Assembly (NCBI RefSeq): GCF_001436115.1 | Contig: NZ_AYZQ01000002.1 | Coordinates: 62,001 to 126,000, forward strand | Direction of reading: 5' to 3' | Length of the DNA stretch: 64,000 nt | From: Lacticaseibacillus brantae DSM 23927 | GTDB lineage: Bacteria; Bacillota; Bacilli; Lactobacillales; Lactobacillaceae | Shown here: positions 15,733 to 23,826 of the stretch, one piece after another | Numbering within the stretch: the first letter of the stretch is position 1 | Layout: every line of letters begins with the position of its first letter | The notes under the pieces: model-generated | Databases searched by the model: none | Seen by the model: the letters and a program-made list of their open reading frames with translations, nothing else | What the model was told of the DNA's origin: nothing | Made by a program: the position numbers and the translations under genes

Positions 15733-16674
15733 TTAAAAATAATCGTGGCGATGCAACCACCAGGCGACGAGACCACACAAGACCGCCGTCAAGGCCATGA
15801 GCCACCAAAAAGCATTGTAGGCATGGGCAAACGGCAGGCGAACATTCATCCCATAGATGCCACCGATTATTGTCGGAATGGTGAGAATGATGGTCAGTGA
15901 AGTGAGCACTTTCATGATTAAGTTAAGATTATTTGAAATGACACTCGAGACAGCGCTGTTGTACTGCTCCAAGACCCGTTCAGTGGTGGAGACCATACTC
16001 TGGGCCTGGCTAGCTTCAACGCTCACTGCATTGATTTGATCAAGATAGGCCGAAGTCGTGAAGTAGCGGTCATTAGTAATGAGCTGGTGCAGAAAATCTT
16101 GCGAATGTCGCAATGCATTTTCAAAGTAAATCAAGCTCTTTTGCATCGACATAATTTGATACATCTGGGTGTTCTTGGCGGCATGGCCAAGTGAGCCTTC
16201 CAAACTGGCCGTTTCACCGTTGAGCTTGTCCATGGCATCGACAAATTGATGCAATGCGGTCCAGGTCAGCTGTAGGGTGAAGGATTCAGGATCGGCAGTC
16301 AGTGGGAAGGGGGCGTTGGGGATTTGCTCGTTAATGGTGATGGGCTGGTTGGCAATTGTCATCACCCAGTCCTCCCAGATAAATAAGGCGACAGACTGGG
16401 TGATATATTGGCGATAGCCCATGGCATTGCGACTTTCCACTGGAAAACGCAGCAGCATGAAAGCTGGGGTATTGCGATCATCGTTAAAGCCATCAATCCG
16501 CGGGTCTTCGTGGGGATCGGTAGCCGCTAGCACGTAGCTTGGCGGTAAGTGATATTGATCAGTTAGAGCTTTGAGCTCTTGTTCACTAGGGGCTTGAATT
16601 CGCAGCCAATTGGGCTTTTCACCTGGCTGGGCAGAAACGATTCCGCCGTTAGTGATGGTATATGCCGTTTGCAT
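15733..16674 (-). CDS. corA: CorA-family divalent cation channel
   Basis: A 313-residue Mg2+ (possibly Mn2+ or Co2+) channel subunit; family members are pentamers. The signature Gly-Met-Asn is at residues 275-277 (IYGMNVRLPF), between helix 1 (LTIILTIPTIIGGIYGMN) and helix 2 (WWLMALTAVLCGLVAWWL), with a short basic tail (HRHDYF). The large N-terminal funnel domain is cytoplasmic. The frame is open to 16794, but AAGGAGG 7 bases before ATG 16674 fixes the start. That ribosome site overlaps the end of mleR, so corA is co-transcribed with the malolactic regulator. Confidence 0.94.
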   Translation of the reverse strand: MQTAYTITNGGIVSAQPGEKPNWLRIQAPSEQELKALTDQYHLPPSYVLAATDPHEDPRIDGFNDDRNTPAFMLLRFPVESRNAMGYRQYITQSVALFIWEDWVMTIANQPITINEQIPNAPFPLTADPESFTLQLTWTALHQFVDAMDKLNGETASLEGSLGHAAKNTQMYQIMSMQKSLIYFENALRHSQDFLHQLITNDRYFTTSAYLDQINAVSVEASQAQSMVSTTERVLEQYNSAVSSVISNNLNLIMKVLTSLTIILTIPTIIGGIYGMNVRLPFAHAYNAFWWLMALTAVLCGLVAWWLHRHDYF

Positions 16675-16678
16675 AGCA

Positions 16679-17560
16679 CTATCCTCCTTGCGTGAGATGT
16701 TCGAGATGGGTGACCAAGTTTTGAGCCACAGGGCTGAGGACTTGGTTCTGACGATAAACCACAGAAATTTCAAAATGCGGTTGGTTTGGTTCAATAAGCG
16801 GGACGGTGACGAGGTGGTCCTCAGGTGTGACAGCGAGTTCAGCTAAGAAACCGAGGCCTAAGTGTTGTTGCACCATGCGCTTGACGAGGCTGACATCACT
16901 GGTCCGATATAAGATGTTTGGCGAAACACTTTCGGTGGCCGCAAACCAGTCGAAAGCTTTCTCGTGGACAAAACCTTCATTCAATAGTATAAATGGCGTC
17001 TGTCCCACTGCTTCGAGACGGACCCCTTTGGACTTAGCTAAATGATAATCCGGTGACATGACCAGGGTAAAGGGAAAGCTCGCCAAACGTGTCACATGTA
17101 AATCGGGACTGACCAGAGGGCCGCTGGAGCCAAGCAGAGCAACATCAATTTCGCCGGATTGCAACGATGCGAGTAACGCCGCTGATCCAGCTTCTTTAGT
17201 GGTCAGCTGACTCATGACGCCTGTATCGGCCAGTGTCTGGACGATTGTTGGGAAATAGTAATTGCCAATAATGGGCGGGAGGCCGAATGTGATTGTCTCA
17301 GGCGCGGTGAGCTCAGCTTCAATCAAGGCGAGTTCATGGGTAATGACTAACGCGTGTTGATACAACTTCTGTCCGGCCTCAGTCACAATGAGTTGCTGGC
17401 GACTGTGGTCCCGACTGACTAATGTCTGGTTGTATTGCGTTTCTAACCGTTTAAGGGCAAAGGTAATGGTCGGTTGGGTGACATGGAAAGCTTGGGCCAC
17501 CTGAGAAAAGTTTTTTAATTCCACAAGTTTAATGAAGTAGTCTAAATCGCGAGTATTCAT
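16679..17560 (-). CDS. mleR: LysR-type regulator of the malolactic genes (MleR)
   Basis: A 293-residue LysR-family regulator, with the helix-turn-helix in the first 60 residues (NFSQVAQAFHVTQPTITFALKRLE) and an effector-binding domain after it. It is divergent from mleS with 115 bp between, the conserved arrangement in which MleR activates malate decarboxylation in response to malate. The start ATG 17560 begins MNTRDLDYFIKLVEL, the normal LysR beginning. corA follows 4 bp after its stop, an extension of the usual layout. Assignment to MleR rests on position as well as family. Confidence 0.92.
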   Translation of the reverse strand: MNTRDLDYFIKLVELKNFSQVAQAFHVTQPTITFALKRLETQYNQTLVSRDHSRQQLIVTEAGQKLYQHALVITHELALIEAELTAPETITFGLPPIIGNYYFPTIVQTLADTGVMSQLTTKEAGSAALLASLQSGEIDVALLGSSGPLVSPDLHVTRLASFPFTLVMSPDYHLAKSKGVRLEAVGQTPFILLNEGFVHEKAFDWFAATESVSPNILYRTSDVSLVKRMVQQHLGLGFLAELAVTPEDHLVTVPLIEPNQPHFEISVVYRQNQVLSPVAQNLVTHLEHLTQGG

Positions 17561-17591
17561 GCGGCTTCCTTTCTGTAGTTATAAATAATAT

Positions 17592-17615
17592 TTATTGTAA
17601 CGCAATAAGTTGACT
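17592..17615 (+). promoter_or_regulatory. LysR-type box and -35 region between mleR and mleS
   Basis: TTATTG-N5-CAATAA (17592-17608) is a perfect inverted repeat of the LysR T-N11-A kind. A second AT palindrome (ATAAAT-AAT-ATTTAT) lies at 17581-17595. TTGACT (17610-17615) follows at once and can serve as -35 for mleS, with a weak -10 (TAGAGT) near 17634. Confidence 0.65.
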
Positions 17616-17675
17616 ATAACTTTTTCGAGGGTTTAGAGTACAGCTTGTAAACAATATTGATGGGAGGAAATATAT

Positions 17676-19340
17676 ATGAATTACACACCAGAACAGATTC
17701 TAGCTAACCCATTCTTAAATAAGGGCGCAGCCTTTACTAAAGAAGAACGGAATGAATTAGGCTTAAACGGCTTAGTTCCACCTGCTGTCTTGACTTTGGA
17801 TCAACAAGTTAAGCGGACTTATGCCCAGTACCAAACGAAGGTGAATGATTTAGAGAAGCGTCTCTACTTGATGGACATCTTCAATACCAACACCGTTTTG
17901 TTCTACAAGTTGTTCTCTGAACACGTTGCAGAATTCATGCCAGTGGTTTACGACCCAACCATCGCTGACACGATTGAAAACTATAGTGCATTATACCTTC
18001 AACCACAAAATGCCACTTACCTGTCAATCGACGATCAAGACAACATGGAAGCAGCCATCATGAACAGTGCTAATGGCCGTGACATCCGTTTGATTGTTGT
18101 GACCGACGCTGAAGGGATTCTTGGTATCGGCGACTGGGGTACACAAGGTGTCGATATTGCTGTTGGTAAGTTGATGGTTTATACCGCCGCTGCTGGGATT
18201 GACCCAAGCCAAGTGTTACCAGTTGTGCTTGATGCTGGGACGAACAACAAGGCGCTCTTAGATGATGACTTGTACTTAGGTAACCGTCATGAACGGGTTT
18301 ACGGTGACAAGTATCACGCCTTTGTTGACAAGTTCGTTGAAATTGTTGAACGTCGCTTCCCTAACTTGTACTTGCACTTTGAAGACTTCGGTCGGAGCAA
18401 TGCTGCTGAAATCTTGAACCGCTACAAGGACAAGATCACAACCTTTAATGATGACATTCAAGGGACTGGGATCATCGTGCTTGCTGGTTTGTTAGGTGCT
18501 TTGAACATTTCCAAGCAGAAGATGACTGATCAAGTTTACTTGAGCTTTGGTGCCGGGACTGCCGGTGCTGGGATCACCAGCCGGATTTATGAAGAATTCA
18601 TTCAAGAAGGCATGAGCCCTGAAGAAGCTAAGAAGCACTTCTACATGGTTGACAAGCAAGGTTTATTGTTTGATGACATGACCGACTTAACCCCTGAACA
18701 AAAGCCTTTTGCGCGTTCACGGAGCGAATTCAGCAATCCAGACAGTTTAACCAATCTTGAAGCTGTTGTGAAGGAAATCCACCCAACCATCTTAGTTGGG
18801 ACTTCAACTGTTCCTGGTACTTTCACTGAAAGTATTGTTAAGGAAATGGCTGCGCACACAGAACGGCCAATCATCTTCCCATTATCAAACCCAACCAAGC
18901 TTGCTGAAGCTAAGGCTGAAGATTTGATCAAGTGGACTGATGGTAAAGCCCTAGTCGCAACTGGGATTCCAGCTGCTGACGTGGACTACAATGGCGTGAC
19001 TTACCAAATCGGCCAAGCCAACAATGCCTTGGTATACCCAGGTCTTGGTTTAGGGACGATTGCTTCAACGGCTAAGTTACTCAGTGACAGCATGATTTCT
19101 GCTGCTGCTCACAGCTTAGGTGGGATCGTAAACACCGATGCACCTGGCGCCGCTGTCTTGCCTCCTGTAACGAAATTGGATGCATTCAGCCAAACAGTTG
19201 CTTTAGCTGTTGCTAAGCAAGCTGTTGCTGATGGTTTAAACAAGGAAGAAATCAAAGACGTCGAAAAGGCAGTCGCTGATATGAAGTGGGTTCCTGAATA
19301 TCAACCATTAAATAATATTACGGTAAACAAGGAGGGGTAA
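17676..19340 (+). CDS. mleS: Malolactic enzyme
   Basis: Converts L-malate to L-lactate and CO2 in one step with NAD+ and Mn2+, raising pH and helping generate proton motive force. It is 554 residues, and homologous throughout to malic enzymes: [18 protein letters not shown], the [14 protein letters not shown] block, FEDFGRSNA (metal region), [12 protein letters not shown], and the dinucleotide loop [11 protein letters not shown] near residue 292. Malic enzyme and malolactic enzyme cannot be split by motif alone; the divergent MleR and the following MleP decide for MleS. A strong GGGAGGAAA ribosome site precedes ATG 17676. Confidence 0.95.
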   Translation: MNYTPEQILANPFLNKGAAFTKEERNELGLNGLVPPAVLTLDQQVKRTYAQYQTKVNDLEKRLYLMDIFNTNTVLFYKLFSEHVAEFMPVVYDPTIADTIENYSALYLQPQNATYLSIDDQDNMEAAIMNSANGRDIRLIVVTDAEGILGIGDWGTQGVDIAVGKLMVYTAAAGIDPSQVLPVVLDAGTNNKALLDDDLYLGNRHERVYGDKYHAFVDKFVEIVERRFPNLYLHFEDFGRSNAAEILNRYKDKITTFNDDIQGTGIIVLAGLLGALNISKQKMTDQVYLSFGAGTAGAGITSRIYEEFIQEGMSPEEAKKHFYMVDKQGLLFDDMTDLTPEQKPFARSRSEFSNPDSLTNLEAVVKEIHPTILVGTSTVPGTFTESIVKEMAAHTERPIIFPLSNPTKLAEAKAEDLIKWTDGKALVATGIPAADVDYNGVTYQIGQANNALVYPGLGLGTIASTAKLLSDSMISAAAHSLGGIVNTDAPGAAVLPPVTKLDAFSQTVALAVAKQAVADGLNKEEIKDVEKAVADMKWVPEYQPLNNITVNKEG

Positions 19341-19344
19341 GCTC

Positions 19345-20328
19345 TTGACTGCTTTAGCAACTTCAATTCAAAGTATTTTAACAATTGTGATCATTATTGC
19401 GTTGGGTTATATCTTACAACGTAAGGGCTGGTTTGATGACAAGTTCGGGGGAACAATCTCTAAATTACTGATGCAAGTCGCTTTGCCTGCATCAATCTTT
19501 ATCCAAGTTTTACAACGGTTAACGTTGGATAAGTTAGTTAGCTTATCATCAGGCTTAGTTTACGGCTTTGGCGCCGTGATTTTAGGCTACATTGTAGCAT
19601 TCTTACTTGTCTGGATCTTAAAAGTGCGTCCTGGTCGTCGTGGGACATTCATTAACATGTTTGTTAATGCCAACACGATTTTCATCGGGTTACCATTGAA
19701 CATGGCGTTATTCGGTGATAAGGCTGTCCCTTATTTCCTCATGTACTACGTGGTTAACACGGTATCAACCTGGACATTAGGGGCCTTCTTAATGAACTGG
19801 GATGACCCAACCAAGACCCAAGATGGTTCTGGCAAGTCTACCTTCAACTGGAAGAAGCTTTTACCAGCACCACTGGTTGGTTTCTTAGTTGCTTTGGTCT
19901 TCTTGTTACTCCGGATTCCATTTGTTAACGTTGGCTGGTTAAGCTTTGCCGTGAACGGTTTAACTTATGTTGGTAGTTTGGTTACCCCATTATCCTTGAT
20001 TTACATCGGGACCATCCTGGCCAAAGCTGGTTTCAAGTCAATCAAGTTCGATCGCGATACTATCGTGGCCTTACTTGGTCGGTTCGTGATTGCACCTGCT
20101 TTGATTGCTGGGCTGATTATCTTAGGGATGAACATGGGCTTCCATATGCCTAGCTTAGAAGCACAAACCCTCATCGTGCAGGCTTCTGCACCTGGTTTAG
20201 CTGTGCTGCCAATCTTAGCAACTGAAGGTCATGGTGATGTTGAATACGCAACGAACGTCGTAACATTATCAACTGTTTTGTTCGCCGTTGTTGTGCCAGT
20301 TATCATGATGTTAGTCGCAAACTTCTAA
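19345..20328 (+). CDS. mleP: Malate/lactate carrier of the AEC family (MleP/MleT)
   Basis: A 327-residue AEC-family membrane protein that imports malate (with lactate exit or proton symport) for the malolactic reaction. It has about 10 helices, with the conserved NANTIFIGLPLNMALFGDKA near residue 110. The start codon is TTG at 19345: AGGAGGGG (19330-19337) lies 7 bases upstream and straddles the mleS stop at 19338-19340, and there is no competing ATG. It is the last gene of the mle operon. Paralogous to the AEC gene at 8381. Confidence 0.93.
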   Translation: MTALATSIQSILTIVIIIALGYILQRKGWFDDKFGGTISKLLMQVALPASIFIQVLQRLTLDKLVSLSSGLVYGFGAVILGYIVAFLLVWILKVRPGRRGTFINMFVNANTIFIGLPLNMALFGDKAVPYFLMYYVVNTVSTWTLGAFLMNWDDPTKTQDGSGKSTFNWKKLLPAPLVGFLVALVFLLLRIPFVNVGWLSFAVNGLTYVGSLVTPLSLIYIGTILAKAGFKSIKFDRDTIVALLGRFVIAPALIAGLIILGMNMGFHMPSLEAQTLIVQASAPGLAVLPILATEGHGDVEYATNVVTLSTVLFAVVVPVIMMLVANF

Positions 20329-20347
20329 TCTCGAATCTCATAATTAA

Positions 20348-20393
20348 CAAGAATCTCACGGTGTTGTGAAGACGCTGTGAGGTTCTTTTTTTT
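20348..20393 (+). terminator. Terminator of the mle operon
   Basis: GAA-T-CTCAC pairs with GTGAG-G-TTC around a 17-base loop, followed by eight T residues. Confidence 0.75.
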
Positions 20394-20427
20394 GTGGGTT
20401 TTCAGGGGAAGACAAGATGTTAGCACC

Positions 20428-20450
20428 CATGCTTAAAAAGTGTTAGCATG
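20428..20450 (+). promoter_or_regulatory. Inverted repeat upstream of the PNPOx-like gene
   Basis: CATGCT-N11-AGCATG, inside a direct repeat of GTTAGCA (about 20419 and 20442). It sits 37 bp before the chosen start and overlaps the alternative ATG at 20448. Possible operator; no regulator identified. Confidence 0.45.
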
Positions 20451-20486
20451 GCCTTGTTGAAAATTTATAAGGAAGCAGATGATTTC

Positions 20487-20921
20487 ATGGTAGCATTAAC
20501 ACAAGCAATGAAAGACATGATTGGCGCGCAACTCAATTTCTTGTCCACCGCTGATGAAGACGGGAATCCTCAAGTCGGCCCTAAGGGTACAATGCGGGTC
20601 TTTGATGACACCCATCTGATTTACAATGAACAAACTGGGAAGCAAGCTTGGCATAACCTGCATGTGAACGGTAAGGCCGCAGTTGCCACTGTTGACCACG
20701 CCGCTTTGAAGGGCTTCCGGTTCGAAGGTCATGTGGAAGGCTTCCACGACGACGACCAAATCTATCAAGATTCAGTTAAGTTTGCTGAAGAACGTCACTT
20801 ACCAGCCGTTATTGCGGCAGTTGTGATCGCTATTGATCGGGTTTACTTACTCGATGCTGGCCCACACGCCGGAGACTTAGACGAAGGTGTCGCTAAGCCA
20901 ACCGATCACTTTACCCACTAA
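20487..20921 (+). CDS. Pyridoxamine 5'-phosphate oxidase-like FMN-binding protein
   Basis: A 144-residue split-barrel protein of the PNPOx-like family. QLNFLSTADEDGNPQVGPKGTMRV is the usual beginning (cofactor loop), and FRFEGHVEGFHDD lies in the dimer core. It is too short for a biosynthetic PNPOx; such proteins usually bind FMN, heme or F420 and act in redox or general stress. AAGGAAG 9 bases upstream favours ATG 20487 over the in-frame ATG at 20448, which lacks a ribosome site. It is monocistronic, with a strong hairpin 9 bp after the stop. Confidence 0.85.
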   Translation: MVALTQAMKDMIGAQLNFLSTADEDGNPQVGPKGTMRVFDDTHLIYNEQTGKQAWHNLHVNGKAAVATVDHAALKGFRFEGHVEGFHDDDQIYQDSVKFAEERHLPAVIAAVVIAIDRVYLLDAGPHAGDLDEGVAKPTDHFTH

Positions 20922-20930
20922 ACATTTTAT

Positions 20931-20982
20931 GACCAAAGCAGCAGCGTACAGACCTAATGGTTTTGGCGCTGCTGTTTTGGTC
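20931..20982 (+). terminator. Long hairpin after the PNPOx-like gene
   Basis: Arms GACCAAAGCAGCAGCG and CGCTGCTGTTTTGGTC form a 16-bp stem with one mismatch. The U-tract is only inside the arm, so efficiency as a terminator is uncertain. Confidence 0.6.
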
Positions 20983-21010
20983 TCAACTGACAGGCGAGGA
21001 GGATGTGGCC

Positions 21011-21490
21011 GTGCCGAAGAACTTCAAAGAGGAACTACTCTATACGGGGATGATGGCCGGCATGATGGCGTTGGGTATGAGTCTATACAATGTGATGCGC
21101 GCCATCGGCATTAATCTGTTGGCTTTGAAGAAGGTCTTACTTGGCTTTCCGATCGGCTTCTTCATCGCCTGTACCATTGCGTTTATGATTGGGGCGCCAT
21201 TAGTGAAGGCCTTTGTATTTAAGTTCATCATTAAAGACCCTGACCACACAAAGCCTTTATGGACCGAGTGGACGATTTCCGGTTTGATGGTGCTGGTCAT
21301 GGTCACGTTTATGACGGTTTATGGCCTGTTTAAAACCGGTCAATGGCGCGTAGCCATTTATTGGCACGACTGGTGGTTAAATATTTTGGTGGCCTTGCCC
21401 TTGCAATTCCTGCTTGTTGGGCCCTTGGCCCGTTGGTGGTTGACCCACTATCAGAAGGCCCATCCAATCAGTTCAAAACAGCAAGACTAA
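21011..21490 (+). CDS. DUF2798 membrane protein (first paralogue)
   Basis: A 159-residue four-helix protein of the DUF2798 family, which has two tandem helix pairs; each pair has a GxxxG/PL-type motif (GFPIGFFIACTIAFMIGAPLVKAF and ALPLQFLLVGPLARWW). Function unknown. GAGGAGG (20996-21002) lies 8 bases before the GTG at 21011, giving MPKNFKEELLYTGMMAGMM, which aligns with the second paralogue at 22023 (MPKNLKEEILFTGMMAGMM). The upstream in-frame ATG at 20957 would lie within the preceding hairpin and is rejected. A terminator separates it from the marR gene. Confidence 0.85.
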   Translation: MPKNFKEELLYTGMMAGMMALGMSLYNVMRAIGINLLALKKVLLGFPIGFFIACTIAFMIGAPLVKAFVFKFIIKDPDHTKPLWTEWTISGLMVLVMVTFMTVYGLFKTGQWRVAIYWHDWWLNILVALPLQFLLVGPLARWWLTHYQKAHPISSKQQD

Positions 21491-21496
21491 AATTAG

Positions 21497-21541
21497 CGGT
21501 TGCGACAAGACCTCAGTTGGTCATTGTCACAACCGTTTTTT
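21497..21541 (+). terminator. Terminator after the first DUF2798 gene
   Basis: CGGTTGCGACAA pairs with TTGTCACAACCG, followed by six T residues. Same arm vocabulary as the other TGTGACA-type terminators. Confidence 0.85.
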
Positions 21542-21547
21542 GGTGAC

Positions 21548-21591
21548 TTGAAAAATCTGTTTTTTTTCGTTATAATTGTTAGCTGACTAAC
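21548..21591 (+). promoter_or_regulatory. marR promoter and operator
   Basis: TTGAAA (21548-21553) and TATAAT (21571-21576) are 17 bp apart. The perfect inverted repeat GTTAG-CTGA-CTAAC (21578-21591) begins one base after the -10 and covers the start point, as expected for MarR-type autorepression. Confidence 0.85.
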
Positions 21592-21607
21592 GAATTGGAG
21601 GAACAGC

Positions 21608-22030
21608 ATGACGATATATTTTGGCCGCTTGGTTAAACTGGCGGCGAATCAACTGACACGGGACTTTGATGCGTTTGCCAAGCAGTATGACCTGACCAGT
21701 ACCCAAATGGCCATGATTGACTACCTTAGTCGTAGTGAAATGGTGACGCAGCGCGACATCGAACAGGAATTCAATATTCAACGCTCAACCGCTACATTAA
21801 TATTACAACGGATGGAGAAGGCGGAGTTGGTTCGCAGGGAGAACTTAGCGAGTGATGCGCGGCAGAAACAAGTTCTGTTGCTGCCCAAGGCGCAAGCACT
21901 GGAAACAGTTATTCAAGCCTACATGCAAGAATCTGATCAGCAGCTCTTGGTAGGTTATGAAGATCAACAAGTCCGCGAAATGACCCAATTACTAGAAAAC
22001 ATCATTAAAGGAGTAGACAAGCATGCCTAA
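21608..22030 (+). CDS. MarR family transcriptional regulator
   Basis: A 140-residue winged-helix repressor. The central DNA-binding region reads VTQRDIEQEFNIQRSTATLILQRMEKAELVRRE, and the wing ends SDARQKQVLLLPKA. The start ATG 21608 follows TTGGAGGA. Its operator sits on its own promoter, and it overlaps the next gene, a DUF2798 protein, by 8 bp, so both are read together. It likely represses its own operon and releases on a small ligand such as a phenolic or oxidant; the ligand is unknown. Confidence 0.92.
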   Translation: MTIYFGRLVKLAANQLTRDFDAFAKQYDLTSTQMAMIDYLSRSEMVTQRDIEQEFNIQRSTATLILQRMEKAELVRRENLASDARQKQVLLLPKAQALETVIQAYMQESDQQLLVGYEDQQVREMTQLLENIIKGVDKHA

Positions 22031-22472
22031 GAATTTGAAAGAAGAAATTTTATTTACCGGAATGATGGCGGGGATGATGGTCCTGGTCATGAGTCTGTAT
22101 AACGTGATGCGCGTGGTCGGGGTTAATGGAACCGCTGTGACTAAAGCACTCATCGGTTTCCCACTTGGCCTGATTGTAGCCGGGATTTTGGATTTGGCCC
22201 TTGTTGGCCCAATTGTGAAGGGAATTGTGTTTAAGTATTTGATTAAGGATCCTGAGAATACGGCCCCAATCAGGATTGCACTGACGATTTCGACGTTAAT
22301 GGTGTTGGGCATGGTTAGCTTGATGACCGCCTATGGGCTTATCATGACTGGTCAAATCGGCTGGTCACAGTATTTTACTGGGTGGTTGATTAACATTGTG
22401 GTTGCCTTGCCCCTGCAACTATTGATTGTTGGCCCATTATCTCGAGCAGGCCTGAGTCGGATTCAAAACTAG
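22023..22472 (+). CDS. DUF2798 membrane protein (second paralogue)
   Basis: A 149-residue four-helix DUF2798 protein, clearly homologous to the one at 21011 over its whole length (MMAGMM-VL-MSLYNVMR, GFPLGLIVAGILDLALVGPIVKG, KYLIKDPENTAPIRIALTIS, ALPLQLLIVGPLSRAGL). It starts 8 bp inside the marR gene; the ribosome site AAAGGAG lies in the last marR codons. A strong terminator follows 8 bp after the stop. Coupling to a MarR regulator suggests a role in resisting the compound sensed, which is inference. Confidence 0.87.
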   Translation: MPKNLKEEILFTGMMAGMMVLVMSLYNVMRVVGVNGTAVTKALIGFPLGLIVAGILDLALVGPIVKGIVFKYLIKDPENTAPIRIALTISTLMVLGMVSLMTAYGLIMTGQIGWSQYFTGWLINIVVALPLQLLIVGPLSRAGLSRIQN

Positions 22473-22480
22473 TGCACGCC

Positions 22481-22516
22481 AAAAGAGCCCATGACAATTT
22501 GTCATGGGCTCTTTTT
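22481..22516 (+). terminator. Terminator of the marR-DUF2798 operon
   Basis: Perfect 15-bp stem, AAAAGAGCCCATGAC with GTCATGGGCTCTTTT, then more T residues. Confidence 0.88.
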
Positions 22517-22587
22517 ATAATGCTGCATTCCAAAAGATCGAGAATCCAGACCGAATCTTCATTCTCAAACCAGCTTTTGTCACAGCA
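22481..22587 (+). repeat. Dispersed terminator-linked repeat, copy C (diverged)
   Basis: The terminator AAAAGAGCCCATGAC/GTCATGGGCTCTTTT (22481-22516) is followed by a tail related to copies A and B: CATTCCAAAAGAT, GAGAAT, CATTCTCAAA and CTTTTGTCACAGC occur in the same order. The last part lies next to the tpx stop, where it can also serve the minus strand. Confidence 0.7.
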
Positions 22588-22598
22588 TCTATTGAAGG

Positions 22599-23096
22599 CT
22601 AGCCACGATGGGTTTCGAGGAAAGCCAAAGCGCTGGCATAATCTGGTTCGTCTGTCTGTTCGCTAATAAGTTCGCGGTAGACCACGACGCCGTCCCGGTT
22701 GGTAATCCAAACGCTGCGGGCATCGGTACCGTTGTCAGGGGTGTAAAGGCCCATAGCGCGGCCAAAGGATGCGTCCGTGTCAGAAAGCAATTGCATCTTG
22801 GTGACATCTTCGGCAGCACACCAGTTTTGTTGTTGATCAACGGTATTGGTTGAAATCGTGTAGAAACTGATGTCTTGAAAACTGTCCATTGCCTGATTAA
22901 ATGCCTTGGTTGAGATACTACATACGCGAGTATTGATATCTGGAACGACACTAATCAGTGCCATGTCCCCGGTCATGTCAGCATTTGACACAGGCTGATG
23001 TTGTGCATTTTCAACGCTGAACCGTGGTAATTCGTGCCCGAGTGCCAGTGCATCACCGTTGGTTTGCATCGTCGCACCATGTCTTGTAATTTGCAT
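22599..23096 (-). CDS. tpx: Thiol peroxidase (Tpx, atypical 2-Cys peroxiredoxin)
   Basis: Reduces H2O2 and alkyl hydroperoxides, recycled by thioredoxin. It has 165 residues. The peroxidatic Cys59 lies in NTRVCSISTKAFN and the resolving Cys93 in NWCAAED, the two positions expected for Tpx. GGAGG before the ATG at 23096 fixes the start; the in-frame ATG at 23111 overlaps that ribosome site. It has its own promoter (TTGCTA-17-TATTCT) on the minus strand. Confidence 0.95.
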   Translation of the reverse strand: MQITRHGATMQTNGDALALGHELPRFSVENAQHQPVSNADMTGDMALISVVPDINTRVCSISTKAFNQAMDSFQDISFYTISTNTVDQQQNWCAAEDVTKMQLLSDTDASFGRAMGLYTPDNGTDARSVWITNRDGVVVYRELISEQTDEPDYASALAFLETHRG

Positions 23097-23127
23097 GCTC
23101 AAAGCCTCCATTTTTTGTCATACCCGT

Positions 23128-23156
23128 AGAATACGCAATTCCCGCTAAAATAGCAA
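23128..23156 (-). promoter_or_regulatory. tpx promoter
   Basis: TTGCTA (23151-23156) and TATTCT (23128-23133) on the minus strand, 17 bp apart, 32 bp before the start codon. Confidence 0.65.
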
Positions 23157-23312
23157 CCCGAGACTGCCAGCAGCGACGCGAGTTGAGCGGACAGCTGTCA
23201 GGCCAAAATTAAATAAATAATAAATAGCAATCGTTATAGTTGGTGGGCGTTAGGCCGTCTTGCTACAATCAGCTTAACAAGAGTCGAAACGCGGTCGCAA
23301 GGGGGAATCAAG

Positions 23313-23789
23313 ATGGAAGACGCAATTGTCATTTACACCTCCAAAACAGGCTTCACCCAACAATATGCGCTTTGGATTGCGCGGGCACTGCACTGCGAGA
23401 TCCTGGATAGTAAGTTTGTCACAGCAGAGGATCTCAATAATCGGCGCATCGTTATCTATGGCGGGCACGTAGTCAGTGGCCATGTCACGGGGCTGCAGCG
23501 CTTCTACCGGCGTTACCAAGCCAGTTGTGCTGGGCGCGTATTGGTGTTTGGCACTGGGTTGCTGAAAGAAACAAGTATGAACTTAGATAAAGTCGCCGCC
23601 AAGACGAAGGCATTGCTGACGACCAACGAGCCGTTCTATTATTTCCAAGGCTCAGTGACGACTGATGCCGTGCCACTTTGGCGGCGGGTACAACTCGCTT
23701 ACTTAAATCGCAAGTACCACAATGAATTGGCTTGTAGTGAGGCTGAGCGGATCACGCCACTCGTGCGTCACGTCCAACAACAAATTTAA
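23313..23789 (+). CDS. Flavodoxin-domain protein
   Basis: A 158-residue flavodoxin-like protein. The FMN phosphate loop is YTSKTGFTQQYALWIA at the start, followed by VIYGGHVVSGHVTGLQRF and VLVFGTGL at the expected FMN-ring loops. It resembles the HemG-like/flavodoxin-domain proteins found alone in lactobacilli rather than true long-chain flavodoxin. AAGGGGG before ATG 23313 is good. A -10 TACAAT (23264-23269) lies upstream. Electron partner unknown. Confidence 0.85.
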   Translation: MEDAIVIYTSKTGFTQQYALWIARALHCEILDSKFVTAEDLNNRRIVIYGGHVVSGHVTGLQRFYRRYQASCAGRVLVFGTGLLKETSMNLDKVAAKTKALLTTNEPFYYFQGSVTTDAVPLWRRVQLAYLNRKYHNELACSEAERITPLVRHVQQQI

Positions 23790-23826
23790 AAAGCTGAACC
23801 GGCCCAAGGCCAGTTCAGCTTTTTTA
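23788..23826. terminator. Bidirectional terminator between flavodoxin and pepF
   Basis: AAAAAGCTGAAC-C-GGCC pairs with GGCC-A-GTTCAGCTTTTTT around a short loop. A- and T-runs on both sides serve both converging genes. Confidence 0.88.

Noticed and set aside
20448-20486. ATG 20448 as start of the PNPOx-like gene
   Set aside because: It has no ribosome site and lies in an inverted repeat, while ATG 20487 follows AAGGAAG and gives the family's usual N-terminus.
22473-22666. A 64-codon frame after the second DUF2798 gene
   Set aside because: It begins inside the terminator and continues antisense through the tpx end; no ribosome site.
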